Source: Elmis aenea
Taxonomy: Eukaryota; Arthropoda; Insecta; Coleoptera; Elmidae
Assembly: GCA_947652605.1 (NCBI GenBank)
Contig: OX393578.1
Location: forward strand, 36,027,470-36,091,469
Direction: 5' to 3'
DNA: 64,000 nucleotides
Below are positions 48,243 through 60,289 of this stretch, piece by piece (the stretch's first letter is position 1; the number at the start of each line of letters is the position of its first letter). Both the position numbers and the translations under genes were made by a program. Under the pieces are notes generated by a model, which saw only the letters and a program-made list of their open reading frames with translations, had not been told where the DNA came from and did no database searches.

Positions 48243-48271
48243 GTATATATATATATATATATTATATACTC
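48243..48271 (+). repeat. TA-repeat tail of the RTE-like LINE
   Basis: A (TA)n run closing the element; the last 13 bases form the 3' target copy. Confidence 0.7.
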
Positions 48272-48587
48272 GTTATTTCCGACTATGCTTAACATCCTAA
48301 AAATTGTACCTAAATAGAGTTTATATCGTGTTTGTTACATTATCGAGAAAATAAATTGTGTGTACCTTATACAATATTTCAAACTGAAACAAACAGATTT
48401 ACGTAATGTAAATTTAAATTTCTACCATCAATTGTAGTTTAATTTTAAAATTACCAAATTACTTGTTCAACAATAAATAGACAATCAGTTATAGAATAAG
48501 GTTTTAGTAAAATGTTCAAATTGCCTTGATAAACAGCACATTTTTGCTAATTTAACCATTTTTCTATCTTTAGTAATAAGCGAAGTA

Positions 48588-48612
48588 CCATTAAAGTTGG
48601 ACCACCCTGTAC
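48588..48612. mobile_element. Solo right terminus of a TA-flanked element
   Basis: AAGTTGGACCACCCTG followed by TA, very similar to the right end of FB-3 (33648-33663). The body to the left is not recognisable. Confidence 0.35.
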
Positions 48613-51107
48613 TTCTCAAAGTAAATAAAAATTATGTATTAATTAATTTACATTTGCAATTAATAAGCGATATGTAGGTACATTTCGACACAAATTTTAA
48701 GCGGTTGATTTTTGGCTTTTTATTTATAATCATATTGCACGATTACCCTTATGATCGTAAACATAAATTTAAAAATTATACATTAATTAAAATATTTTAC
48801 TTGGTCATGGTACTAAAAACTTAATAAAACCATATCCCGGAAGACACAAAGTGGCTAGAATTCGCCAGAAGTGCTAAAAAACAGGTAGTAGTAGATTAAG
48901 ATATGTACAGGAACTAGAAAATATAATATTAGTGGAAGTTTTCGTTTAATAAATATGTGAATTGAAGTTTTAGGTATTACCAGGCAGAGTTAAATGACAC
49001 AGTGTAAACGTGATTATTTATAGGAAAATATTGTTTGTTAAATCTACACAAAAATATTGATTTTAAGGGCCCAAACAACAGGGAGGAACTTTTGATTTGT
49101 AACTTTCTTTATTTTTATAAATATTTTACTTAAAGTAAGACGGTAACCGAGATTTACTAAGTTTGGATTAGAAAATAGATTCATTAGCAAAATTATCTTC
49201 AACTTCTGCACATGAACACCTTCAGTTTCAATAGTAAGAGTGTAATACTCCCATGCCGAAGAGAAACGTTTATTTCACACATTAATAATGCTATAGTACA
49301 ATAGAAGCATCCACATACGCGGGAACAGTCTTTATAACAATCGAAGTCTTAGCGAAGCTTGTCTCTCTAAAATGTACTACGACTAATTATAAGAAGAAAT
49401 TTTCTTGCGGCATGATGTCAACGCATTCGCTAGCACTTGCGTTTTATAATAGCTATTGTTAAGTACCTACTGTTATTATGAAACGATTTAAATGCAAGAT
49501 TTTGTCTTTTAAGACTTAAGTGCTAATACCTAAGTATTTAGACACTTTCTTTTAAACTACAGAAATGTTGCTAGCTTGCTAGGCTACAAGATAAAAAAGC
49601 GATATGAGGTTCGTCGACTACACGCTCGTTGAACTAAATGGTATTTGGTATGTTCCGGATAATAAAAAATCCAATCATAAATGGAAAAAAGGTATTTTGA
49701 GTAAATAATTTTTATTGAAATATGTTGCTTTACATAATACATCTAAATACATAGCTACAAAAAATTATTGTTTTGAAGGAAGTTCGACAGATAACACGGT
49801 CTGTCACGTGTTACGCAACAAATTCGTACAATCCGCTCCTTTTCCTATTAAAATTTTGTACAACCTTGATAATCGAACATTTACTGTAGGTATAAGTATC
49901 CCCTTAGTTCAATAAATTATATAAAAATTAAATTTTTTATTGTTATTGTTGTACACATTTGATAAAGTGTGTTTAAATAACTACATGAGCCTCTATCGTG
50001 ATTTAAAAAAAAATAGATTGTTTATAAACCGATTTTAAAACATTAAAAGCCGCTTTAAGGTGCCCAGACGTGTATTGAAATTTTACAAATATGTCATTCG
50101 AACAGTACGAAATTCGATTTGTGAATGTCACACTACACTTAATGCTAAAACAAATTTCTGTCACAAAACCACCTGAGGTATGAAATAGTTTTCAAAATAA
50201 TGTAGTTGTGTTTAAAATTGCATTCTCTATTTAAAAGTAGATATTATAATAATAAACAAGTTATTCCATTTACAATATAAAAAAAAAACAACAATATCCT
50301 GCGAAACCGCAAATGAAACAAATGTGTTCACTTATTCAAATAAATAGGTTTTATGCACCTATTGAATGTTTAAATTTTCTTTGTTTAAATAACAACTAAC
50401 GAAACAAATTTTGTTTACAGTCAGCGGAGTCTAGAGTCAGTTTGTAAACAAACTTTTTAATTCAGTTATATACTTATAGGATGTTATTAACTTCGCTGAT
50501 CGTAAAAACAGTCGTGGAAAACGAAAATTTTTAAATGTATTCTTGGAAAACACAATTAGTTTACTTATTATGCAATTATTTAAATATAACGCCAATTATT
50601 AAATAACTTGCTATGCCTTTAGTTTTCCCGTAAATGCGGTTCTTTGTTATGAGTCTACTGTCTTTTAATTAATTATATTTACCGTAAAATACTATTCAAA
50701 TATAAACAAGCATTTGAATTTTAAATTAAGCGCATTTCTTAAGAAAATGCTGCTTCCTTAAACTTTGTAATTTAAAGAATTTATCATGCACAATAAACTT
50801 GTTTTTAATTTTACGCCGTGAGCATTAAACCTATTAAAAAGTAAAAAAATGTTATACATTTTCAGGTAAATAAAGAATTTTCGTGCTTTTATTGAGCGTC
50901 TATGACAAATTTAGTTACAATAACAACATTTGGTGCCATTCACTCCTGCGAAATACATTAATTAGTTCATTAATCAGTCAAGAGACCGACTTTTCTTAAT
51001 GTTTTTGTCTCCGTGTGCATTTACATAACACTAAAACTTAATGTAAAAAAAAAGTATTTATAACACAATAGATGTAAAATTAAAGGTATCTACGTTCAGT
51101 TCGAGGT
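48613..51107. other. Gene-free AT-rich stretch
   Basis: No supported feature. The frame at 49715-49915 has no motif. Confidence 0.5.
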
Positions 51108-51425
51108 ACAGGGTGGACCAAATTCAAAATCTTGGTTACCATAATAGTTAGCGAAACTAAACGTCATATCCACGTAAATTCTGTAGCAAATGCGCAAATT
51201 GGTAGGTAAACAGAAGAATTTCGATTTTATCTCTGACGGTTTCATGGCCAACGTAATCGCAAAAATTACTTTTATTATTCAATTTTTTAGTTTGTCCCCT
51301 ATTTTTCCGACGGAAATGGCCAGTGGCACGTATAACTCTGCAAGACATTTAGGTTTGATGTTCTTGATGCAATAAACGCAGCCAATCAAATTCTAGAGAC
51401 AACGTATCGTGATTCGTGACACTCC
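51108..51425. mobile_element. FB-2 foldback fragment (single arm) with a foreign left end
   Basis: The right part (about 51190-51425) follows the FB-2 right arm: ATTTCGATTTTATCTCTGACGG, the ATTACTTTTATTATT block, ATGGCCAGTGGCACGTATAA, then the ACTCCCTTG terminus. The left edge instead starts CAGGGTGGACCAAATTC after TA, a different terminus, so this is a recombinant or chimeric copy. Confidence 0.55.
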
Positions 51426-51686
51426 CTTGTAAGATACCAAAGGCCACGTTAGTTGTAAACAGCGCATGCTTGTAAAAATCCAGCGATAGTTCTTGTCTAC
51501 GTTTATGTACTGTTTTTGCTGCCCGTTAACTAGTTTTTTAACTGATCCGATAACTGCTGGAACAGCCGACGAACCATCCGATGAACTATCAGAACTGTTG
51601 GAAGCTGGAACGCGATATCGATACTGCGTATATGCTGATCGTTCATCGGATCGTACATGTCCTTGCTTGGACAAACCTATAGACAT
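51393..51686 (-). CDS. Candidate host coding exon (98 codons), unrecognised protein
   Basis: A minus-strand frame starting at an ATG at 51686. Its composition stands out: mixed, balanced codons in a window dominated by AAA/TTT. The peptide has a basic/polar start (MSIGLSKQGHVRSDERSAY), a YRYRVP motif, a Ser/Asp run (SNSSDSSSDGSS) near residues 30-42, then VIGSVKKLVNGQQKQYINVD. The last 25-30 codons run into the FB-2 fragment and are unlikely to be native, so an exon end should lie before about 51425; I see only weak donor candidates there. I do not recognise the protein. A plus-strand frame over the same bases (51493-51693) is the alternative. No flanking exons are identifiable, so this may equally be a relic. 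Confidence 0.25.
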   Translation of the reverse strand: MSIGLSKQGHVRSDERSAYTQYRYRVPASNSSDSSSDGSSAVPAVIGSVKKLVNGQQKQYINVDKNYRWIFTSMRCLQLTWPLVSYKGVSRITIRCL

Positions 51687-51699
51687 GCGATAGTTTTGA

Positions 51700-53628
51700 T
51701 TTTGCCGTAAATATGTATTTAAAATTAATTTCTTTAATTCTTCGTATATGCAACTTTTTTCAAATTTACAAATTCTAGATTCAAGACATCTCTATTGTGT
51801 TATTGATAGGACTACGCGCCGAAATTGAAACAGTATGTGAATTTTTGCAACGTCTTACATAATATCACATTCAAATATTTTAGCATACCTGTGAGTCACG
51901 CTTACCGGTCCAAATATCTTAAATGTTTGTTCGAGCGCCTGATATAAATAAAACTGTCTTCATCGACGTTAAACGGATTTTTGCGTTACGTTGTTATCGT
52001 TAAATATGTTTCAACTATAACTTGAATTCATTTGTGATGAAATCTACAACAAACATTTGGTGGACGTTGGTGATGCGATAAAAGCTAACAGTAAAATGTT
52101 TTTTATGGTGGCGCGATAAACCAACATCAGTAAATCAAACAAAAAGCTAATGTAACTAATTAAAGTTTAGCTCACACCGTATTTTCAGTTACCTTTAATA
52201 ATATGCGTATAGCGTTACATTATGAACATAAAATTGCTTTATTTATTCGTTCGTTCCGCTTGTTTCACAAATAATATCCAAATCCGTAACAGTACTGTGT
52301 TACTTACTATCTTACATATGACCACCAATTTAGAAATAACTGTAGATCATAGAAATGAGTTTTTTTAATGCGGTTATTTGCAAATGCAATTGCTAGGCAT
52401 GTAGCGTGTAAATTGATTTAACATGTTGGTTCAAACTGACTCTCTAAATTTATTTAATGTGCGAGAATGATTTATCAAGTGGATGCCAACTAAAACTTGT
52501 TTAATAAGATGCCGCGACGTTAGACGTTTAGGAAAGTGCATATTAATGCCTATATTAAATATAGAAACTGGATGATTGCGTGCAACAGTTTATAGGAGAT
52601 TATATTTTTTTGTGAATGTCATATGTGTCGCATACATCTAACACAATGTATAACAGCTTGGTGCCGGTAATATAACACAATAATCTCAAAGAGATTAGAT
52701 CATTATATGAGATAAAAGATGCTTGGGGAAACAGCGTTTTGTAGTTTATTAAAAACAATGCAATAAAGAACAGATTAAGTATAGTAGTTAAAAAGCAGTG
52801 AAAGGAACAATATCTTAATATCTATACAAAGTGCAAATCAATGTTCTACAAGGTGAAAATATTTCGATGATATCAATCACCATTGAAATTTAAAAACCGT
52901 AATCATTGCATGGCTTTACATTTTTCCCAGAGATAATTACCACCTTGATTTTCTCATTTATTTTTCAAAATAACCTCAATAAACCCTTTACATTAAATGA
53001 CATACAATGGGATAAACATATATTTGAAATTAAATTGTCTTTTAAGCACTACTATGTTTTTTTTTTTGTTATAAGTAATACTTAATCTTTATTTTTTTTT
53101 ATATTTAAAAATAATGCCACCTATTAAAAGTCGCTGAAGGAATTTTTATACGTAAGTGAGAATTAGTCGATATTAATTGAATTTCAAATTTCACATAATC
53201 AACTACTTACATAAGTTACATTTATTATATGTAAATAAAAGAAACATTTTGTCATTATACACTCTCATTAAGGCACATAATTTGTCTTTTGGCCGTTTGA
53301 TACCTTGTACGTTTAAAAAATGTTAGATAGAATTTTAAAATATCTACATGAGTGAAACGAAAAAAATCTAATATTTTTATACAATAATTTATATGACTCA
53401 TTTTTTCATTTAATAACATACATCTGTTGTTTGTTGAGGTTATTTCTCACAACAACAAAATAATTGATGTATTAATGATCTTCGGAACACCCTGTAAAAA
53501 AATTGTTTGGGTTCACAAATTAATTTTTTTAAATATATATATTCAGAATGATAATTTTTTCCTTAATTTGTTTTTGCAAGGTCAAGATTGTGGAATATTT
53601 TAATGAATCCTTAATAATTGCTTTATAG
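51700..53628. other. Gene-free stretch
   Basis: AT-rich, no supported gene. CACCCTGTA near 53490 is an isolated element-end motif. Confidence 0.45.
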
Positions 53629-54480
53629 CAGGGGTGGCCAACAAGTCGATCGCGATCGACCGGTCGATCGTGAAGCCTATCTGGCAAGAGCTGTCGGGTT
53701 ACGAGTGAAACAAATTAAGTCAAGATTCTCAAGTTTTTACGTTATTTATGTTTTCTGTTCAAATTTGTTTTTCAACTCTAGATAGGTGAAGTCCATTCAG
53801 TCTTATTATTATTGAAAATAATATTTTTAATCTCCGATGTAAGATGGCTAAGCAGAGGTAAATTTCTGCAACGATTTCGTGATTTATTGCCTAAAATAAT
53901 ACATTTTCTCTACGAGTAAGATGGAACATGTGAAAAATTAAATGATGAAATTTGTTTTAGTGATTTCGCTTTTCTTACCGATTTTACTTCAATGTTAAGT
54001 CATTTAAATTTAGAATTACAAGGTAAAAATAAAACAGTAGTTGATATAATCAGCAGATTTTGAGGTAAGATTCCAAGATTTTGAAAAATTAAAGGAATTG
54101 TGGAATTTACATTACATTTCATTTTAAAAAAGATTTAAGTGTGAAACGCATTAGTCAAAAAATGGAAGACATATTTCATATGGAGCAAAAGGCATTAGAA
54201 AATGAAATTAAAATTTTACAAACTGATTTAATCTTACAAGCCAGAAAATTTGAAAAAGATTTTTGGAAATATGTCAACCGAGAAAAATATCCCAATATCA
54301 CCAAATGTAAAGTTTATACCTACTACTAGCATTTAATATTAGTTTGTTTTAATGCATATTACCTATATCTAAATCACAGTTTTATTTCATTTTCTGCCTT
54401 GTATATGAAAGACTATAGTTTTGTGACCTATGTATGATTTTTATGACTTTTTAAATGTTTTAATAAATTTAAAGATTTTT
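53629..54480 (+). mobile_element. Decayed autonomous-type hAT element
   Basis: The left end CAGGGGTGGCCAACAAG is an hAT-type terminus, followed by a CGATCGCGATCGACCGGTCG palindromic block. A degraded transposase reading follows at 53839-54329. No matching right terminus or second copy of the possible target CTTTATAG (53621-53628) is visible, so the 3' end is lost. Confidence 0.65.
53839..54329 (+). pseudogene. hAT transposase relic (ZBED5/GTF2IRD2-like)
   Basis: The frame from 53839 reads VRWLSRGKFLQRFRDLLPKI, then after one stop FSDFAFLTDFTSMLSHLNLELQGKNKTVVDII, ending at a TGA at 54061. These are hallmarks of the hAT transposase group related to ZBED5, FAM200 and GTF2IRD2 (consensus WLS.G..L.R, then LAFL.DI...LN.LN..LQGKN). 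A second piece at 54141-54329 holds ALENEIKILQTDLILQARKF followed by FWKYVNREKYPNI, the start of the C-terminal dimerisation region. Missing are the zinc-finger N-terminus, the first catalytic Asp region and the end of the dimerisation domain. At least three stops or frame changes make it non-functional. Confidence 0.8.
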
Positions 54481-57045
54481 TCGAAATAAAGTTTGCTTAT
54501 TTAAAAATCGCCATTACTAACATAGACTTGCAGTTTCGGTAAATACAACACATTCAATAAATTGTACCTTTATCTTGGATTCCAGAAGTTTCAGTTTCTA
54601 CCGCTTTATTACGTTTAGGTATTCTAAAGTAATTTCTATGAATTTATCGACCCATTTTTCAATTTTATCAAAACCTGTTTAATATTACGCTAACCATGCA
54701 AACTTGTCGGATTCTCAAAGTCGGATGTTTTTCGTATTCACAAAACTTTCAGCTTCGTGTAGCGAAAGTAAAAATGTATTATGTAAGTTAAAACCTTGTA
54801 ACACAACTCTTTATTTTTATGTTATGTATAGGCCTGTCAGTTGTTTGATGTTTTATGGCAGTAAGTTTGAAGTCATGTGTCTGCAAGAACATTATTCGAT
54901 ATGGAACAACACAATGAAGCTGTTACATACACAATTGACAGTATTAGAATCAATACAGCTATCTTAGGTTAAAAAAAGTAGCAATCGCTTTTGTTTAATT
55001 TTGAAGTAAAAAATGAGAGACAACGTTTTCGAATATAATTCCCAAAAAAATATTGTATTTCTTTATAAATACTGGTAGCACTTGAAAATAAATAATGAAT
55101 CCCACACATTTAATCGTATGTTATAATCGCCAACTACTTCTCAAACGCCATGCAATAATTTAATCTAGAAAAATCCTGACAGTTTTTAGCGCCATACTGT
55201 TATAATATAATGGATAGCACATATATATTTTTAGTCCAACCAAACTTCACCTTGTCTTATGTTAAATTATGATGATTAATTAGATTGTGAAGTAATTAAT
55301 GCAAATTAGAAACAAATTAATACCAAAAAGTATTTAAAGAATTCAATTAATCGTTTTTTTTTATACATACAAATGACATTAAAAAAATGACAAATAATAT
55401 AGTAATAATCTATGTGCTACAATAAAACTTATTATACCTGTGACAAGAAAATTATAGATAAGTGATTAAATTAAGTGCGCTACAAACTAAAAAAAAAAGT
55501 ATATTTAAGTCACAAACGGCCAAATATATACCGATAATGGATATGATTTTTTGAACCACAAATTAGTGTACCTACTGTTGTAATTACTTTATAAATCTAA
55601 TATATTAAGATTTTTGTTATTGTTAATCAACATACAGATACATCAAGCAATAAATATTCTAATATAAGTCAAACGAAATTCCCAGAATGATGTTTCTTTG
55701 CTTGCTGTTAATACATGCACAACAATTTATGTGAAATTCGCATTTTGTAAGTATTACCGAATCATTTTATTTATCAGTTTTAACCATCGTAACATTTTAC
55801 TTCTCACGTAATCAATATTAAAGTATGAGATGGTACCACAAATTAAAATGATAAACACTTTCTCAAACGTGTTTTACCGGTCTTGGCAATACCATGCAGT
55901 TATACTTTAAGTCAAATTAACGTTTTAATATTTAATTAAAGAATTTCTACGTTAAAGTGAGGGACTATCACACCAGTCACAAGAAAACCAAGTTCTTTAA
56001 AAGTGCGCTTTTATCTAAGTGGCCAATTACTTACAACAATTTAGTCATGTAATAATTAGCTTTATCTTGTGTCTCTTCTTACCTTTACTACTACACTTAA
56101 AAATGATTTACAGAGCATGTCGTCTATGACCGACTTTAAAACCTTTTCTTTATGTTACTGTTGAAACTTAAAAGTAAATAATGATTTTTTTAGACGAAGA
56201 TTAGTATCATAACTTATATTCAAATTTTAAGTCTGTATTAGCAGTAGCATTTATAACTTACTGATAATTTTTTCATAAAACTATATTAATTAATTTTTAA
56301 TAATTGCACCCTTTTATTTTTCTCAACTGAACCATACCATTACACACACGAGCTTTACAATATTAGTTACAACAAATGATAACTACGAAGTGTGAATTAA
56401 ATCAATATACGTAACTGTAAAATTTTATGATATTGTACATTGATACTGCTTTTATAGTGTTGAAAAAATTACATGAACGTCTTTGTTAATTAAGGATTGG
56501 AAACCTAGCGAACATAGAATCAAATCAAACACATTAATGTCATAAATGACTAGAAACTACAAGTAATATTTAGGCAGGTGTTCTTCGTTTTGAACTCCAA
56601 GAAGTTGCGTTGTCGCGTTGTCACATATCCAGTTTATAGTTTACAATTTTCTGCATAAATTATGTGCTCAGTTTTATCTTAATCAAAAATTCTAACTATT
56701 CGATAGCAACTAGTCTTTATGTGGTTGTTAAAACATTTTTTAAAAAAGCTTTATTAGTATGGATAGATCTGTATCTAGGGAATAAAAAATAATTGTATTG
56801 TTAAAACACAATTTCACATTGAGCGAGCTCAATGGTTGCTTTAATAAAAACAAGGAAATGGCTTACTAAAATTTATATTTAGGATTGTTAATTTATAATC
56901 ATATTAAGGGTAAGGAAATATTTAAAACAATGGTTTTTAACGTAATCACATGCCTTTCTCCTAGTGCGACCCTCTATGTACATAAAAAAGGAATGCTAAT
57001 GGGCTAGTTTTCTGAGTGGGACTCCCAAATTTTACTGTCCCGATA
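54481..57045. other. Gene-free AT-rich stretch
   Basis: The plus-strand frame at 54704-54967 (87 codons) was inspected and shows no domain; it is not called. Nothing else supported. Confidence 0.45.
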
Positions 57046-57053
57046 AATTACAA

Positions 57054-57160
57054 TAACCCTCGCTTTAACGGACACCGGTTTAACAAATTTCTGATGTAAC
57101 GAACAGAATTCTACGATTTTATTGTCGGTACTTTCTCACATTATGTGCTTAAATTGACAG
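57054..57160 (+). mobile_element. pogo-like element 5' end fragment
   Basis: ACCCTCGCTTTAACGGACAC followed by GGTTTAACAAATTTCTG and TGTAACGAAC resembles the repeated TTTAACGAAC-type ends of pogo/Tigger elements. Only one end is seen; no transposase. Confidence 0.4.
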
Positions 57161-57669
57161 CTGTCTGTATCAAAACTACATCGTCGGCTGTTTTTGGTTG
57201 TTGAAAAACAGTAAGTGTTAACTTTTATACATTTTTTAGTACATTACATGTAATGTCATGTACTCAAACGTAGCTAAATTAGTAGTTTTTAATATAAATG
57301 CAAACTTATTTGGTTTCAGAGATACTCCTACCACAATATGTTCCTTAAATCGAAGTTTTACTGTATTAGGTACTCAGGATTTAAAAAAAATATTTATTGC
57401 CACACTCAAGCAAAAACTATTTATAAACGGAAGTATAATCGAATAGAAATAATAAATTTAAAATTGTACATGGGAATGAATATTTTAATATCTGATACAC
57501 AAACTGACGTTTTTAATTTATAAATAGCGTGATGTAACAAAATTAAACCAATATAAGATACGTATTATACTCGTAAATGATTTAACAAATCGTTATTTCG
57601 AACGTAGTTGGCATCCACATAAAGTATATGTAACGTTGATTTTAAATATTTACCTAGAGCAGGAACAGA

Positions 57670-58040
57670 CCAGGGTTACTAAACTGAACAGGATGGCTCA
57701 TTCCCATAAGACTAATGTATTTCTGATCTATCCGGAACTGACGTCAATAATAGCGACAAAATGTTCGGTTACATTTTATTTATTTTTTGTTGAATACGTT
57801 CTTATTAATTCCATAGTCAAATAAGGTTTCTTGTGCACCAAACCATTTGGTGGCCCAAATGGATTGATTTACGTAAACCTAGACGTTTTATACGTGTGTG
57901 ACATTATGACACATGTCACTTTATAAATGACATTTGTAGGACGTCATAGCTGAAGTCATTAATATCACTCTTTCGTCATCGATATGCTTAAGAATTTCGT
58001 CGGATGGGCCATTCTGTTTAGTTTAGCTAACCTAACCTTG
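57670..58040. mobile_element. Miniature element with about 60-bp inverted ends (about 370 bp)
   Basis: The left arm CAGGGTTACTAAACTGAACA, then GGATGGCTCATTCC, is mirrored by the right-arm complement CAAGGTTAGGTTAGCTAAAC and AACAGAATGGCCCATCC; similarity continues through a STGATCTATCC-like block. The interior carries several TGACA/TGTCA motifs around 57900-57950. No coding sequence; superfamily undetermined. Confidence 0.6.
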
Positions 58041-58151
58041 CATGTTAATACAAAACTCTGTAATTTGGAGGAAAAAAAAGTAAATCGAATCGACGATTTT
58101 AATGTTTTAAATATTTTACCTACTAATTTTATTTTTCTGGGGCAACCGCCG

Positions 58152-58185
<34 letters not shown>
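58152..58185. repeat. (TAA)n microsatellite, the 3' tail of a minus-strand LINE
   Basis: About 11 TAA units. On the minus strand it directly follows AATAAAGATTA, as expected for a LINE with a TTA-repeat tail. Confidence 0.85.
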
Positions 58186-58304
58186 CTTTATTTGTTCTGA
58201 ATATCCCAAAAAAGGTGTAGAACTTGTCACAATAATAATTTACGTACATTACAAATAATATACATAGTTAATAAAAAGGAAAAAAAAACACAGAAAAATG
58301 ATAT

Positions 58305-58571
58305 TTAAATATAACATTTTATAAAGTCAGCATCATTTAAATATTCGCTTACTCCATAGTAAGCTTTAGAAATCAGAACTTTTCTTAATTTCTTCTTCAA
58401 TTCGCGGGTGGGAAGATTTATGTTACTTTCAGGTGATGTGTTAAATTTATTATATATAGCAATAATTGTGGAGGCAACATTTTTTTGAAGATAGGTATAT
58501 TTGAAACAATCGGGTTTTAGTTTTTTTTTATGTCGCGTATAGCACGCACTCGACGTTTTGCCTGCAGACCT
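58305..58571 (-). pseudogene. C-terminal fragment of a LINE reverse transcriptase ORF
   Basis: The minus strand from 58571 gives 88 codons without a stop: AGKTSSACYTRHKKKLKPD, then FKYTYLQKNVASTIIAIYNK, then LPTRELKKKLRKVLISKAYY and GVSEYLND near the end, with the stop at 58305-58307. The pattern (TRHK..L, a K.V....I..YN.. block, then a basic stretch and KAYY.V.E(Y/F)L) is the familiar C-terminal tail of several insect LINE families. A 3' untranslated region of about 120 bp leads to the TTA repeat. The rest of the reverse transcriptase is absent, as in a 5'-truncated insertion; the clade is not assigned. Confidence 0.7.
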
Positions 58572-58639
58572 CTAATTCTAGAAAACAGCTTTTAGCGTGG
58601 CGATAGTCAGGAGGTTGTAAGTAAAATAAAGAAAAAAAA

Positions 58640-58910
58640 AATACTTAAAATAGAGCCAGGGACTCGAGAAATGGTTGAGGGTCATTTGTGTAAAAACAGC
58701 ATTAAGTGCACAAGTTCTTAAAATATTTACGGCCAGCTTTGCTAATAGTCGTAGCTGAATTTGCGCGAGTAGTGTCATCTAAGCTTATGGGCGAAGAGCC
58801 CTCGAATCGTTGTTCCAGCGACAGCGAAGCTGTTAAAAATTGCTTATGCAACGGGCTCGCGGGGACTTACGGATCCTTTGTTAACATTTTTTTAAATTTG
58901 AAAACCCGTT
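58640..58910 (+). other. GC-rich island of unknown nature
   Basis: A patch with many CpG steps (GAATTTGCGCGAGTAGTGTC, GGCGAAGAGCCCTCG, AACGGGCTCGCGGGG) contrasts with the AT-rich flanks. A plus-strand frame at 58706-58915 reads through it (SSKLMGEEPSNRCSSDSEAV near the middle), but with no domain I know and an AT-driven tail. It may be a single-copy exon or promoter island, or the GC-rich end of an unrecognised TE. An A-rich run at about 58629-58641 precedes it. Confidence 0.35.
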
Positions 58911-58915
58911 GTTAA

Positions 58916-59904
58916 TATGATAACTTTAAAAACTTTTAAGTTTTCCTTCAAAGTGCGATATACTTAACAATTTATAACTTTTGACGTTTTGTGGATGATA
59001 AACTTACCTAAAGATCAAACGAAATCTAATTTTAAAAAAGCAGCGCTATGAATAATCACAAAAGTATATAAAAAGCATTAACTATCAAACATATTTCTGA
59101 TTTTATGACAATTATTTTAATGGAAAACCGTAACTTCTGTTTGAGCAGACACCTTATCTGAAATTTTTCTCCCTCAATCATCGAACGGCGCTCGAGTCAA
59201 ATAACAAATCGACCGCAAATATTGAGTAGGAAAAAAATCATACCTATATTGCTTTTTTGCGATTTTTTTATTTAAATATTTTTGAAAAAAAATTAATTTT
59301 AGTCAATGGTTATTATTCAAATGCATTGCCAATAAAAATAATGTACGCGTTTAGCTGGTTCAAAAATGAAATTTTACATAAATATGTACATACCGCTTTA
59401 GTTCAAATATGTAGTGATATCAATTTGAAAGGTAAACAGAAATAACAAGAGCTACGATACGTGTTTTAATTTGGTAATGAGGAACTGAGATGGTTTTGTT
59501 TATTGCAAAAATAACTGGATGTTATCTGACTTCTTATTACTTACTTCCTGCTCCACTTCAAACGTTACGTATAGTGAATTAAAACTGACACCTAAATACT
59601 TTTCTCCAGTTACTAAATGTTTTATAAATTATGAAACCTAATTTATTAGCTGTAGAAGTAACACACTTAGCGTTGAACATCTGAAAGTAACAAAAATGTT
59701 GACGTATTAAATTGATAAAGGGAACTATCTTCTAAACTCTATTACGAAATAAAAGAAAGTATTGCTCAATTTCTTAAAAAAATATTGCCTAAAAAATCAA
59801 AAGATTCGCATCATTTTATCAATCCTTGACCATTAGGCAATAATAATTTAAAATATATTAAAGTACCTACTAGCTGAAACACTCCCAAAAAAAATATCGA
59901 AAAT
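58916..59904. other. No gene seen
   Basis: AT-rich sequence with no supported feature. Confidence 0.5.
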
Positions 59905-60289
59905 TGTACAGGATGGGCAAATTTTGATGTTTTCATAGGGAATCTCGGTAACTATAATAAGTATCGAAAAACGGACCTCGCATCCTTGATGTCATTTTTC
60001 GAGAAAAAGTTAATGGTGAAAACTAAAATTGGTTATCGTCTTTTGTTTTCGAGTTATCGCCGATAACTTTTCGTTTTATGACTATATATCGCTTGTTTAT
60101 GAAAATAAACAAAAATAATTTTGTCGTTCTACAGGTACTTTTTTGATAAGAACGTAGTGGCGTAGACAATTTTTCAAAAAAAAAAATCGAAATTCGAGTT
60201 GTGACATAAAGTTGTATTTTTTTAAATAGAACCCATAGTTGGCTGTGGCATCACGAGAAAGATGATTTTTTCCCCATTCCAATGATATA

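Larger units (their letters stand above)
43994..48258 (+). mobile_element. Near full-length RTE-like LINE, carrying an hAT insertion
   Basis: The element runs from a GC-rich 5' leader (CGCCTGGGACAGTGGAGGGG, with a GGTCCCAAGCCCGGATTAAG block) through one long ORF to a TA-repeat tail. The 13 bp before it, ATATTATATACTC (43981-43993), recur straight after the tail at 48259-48271, giving a credible target duplication; the TA tail makes its inner edge uncertain by a few bases. Without the 1,200-bp hAT element and its extra target copy, the LINE is about 3.06 kb, the usual size of RTE-clade elements, which carry a single endonuclease/reverse transcriptase ORF and a short microsatellite-like tail. 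Two further decayed relatives are in this window (26755-28290 and 36466-38345). Confidence 0.85.

Noticed and set aside
57965..58249. Minus-strand frame with a Tyr run
   Set aside because: The Tyr run is the translation of the TAA/TTA microsatellite, and the rest lies in a miniature element arm and a LINE 3' untranslated region.
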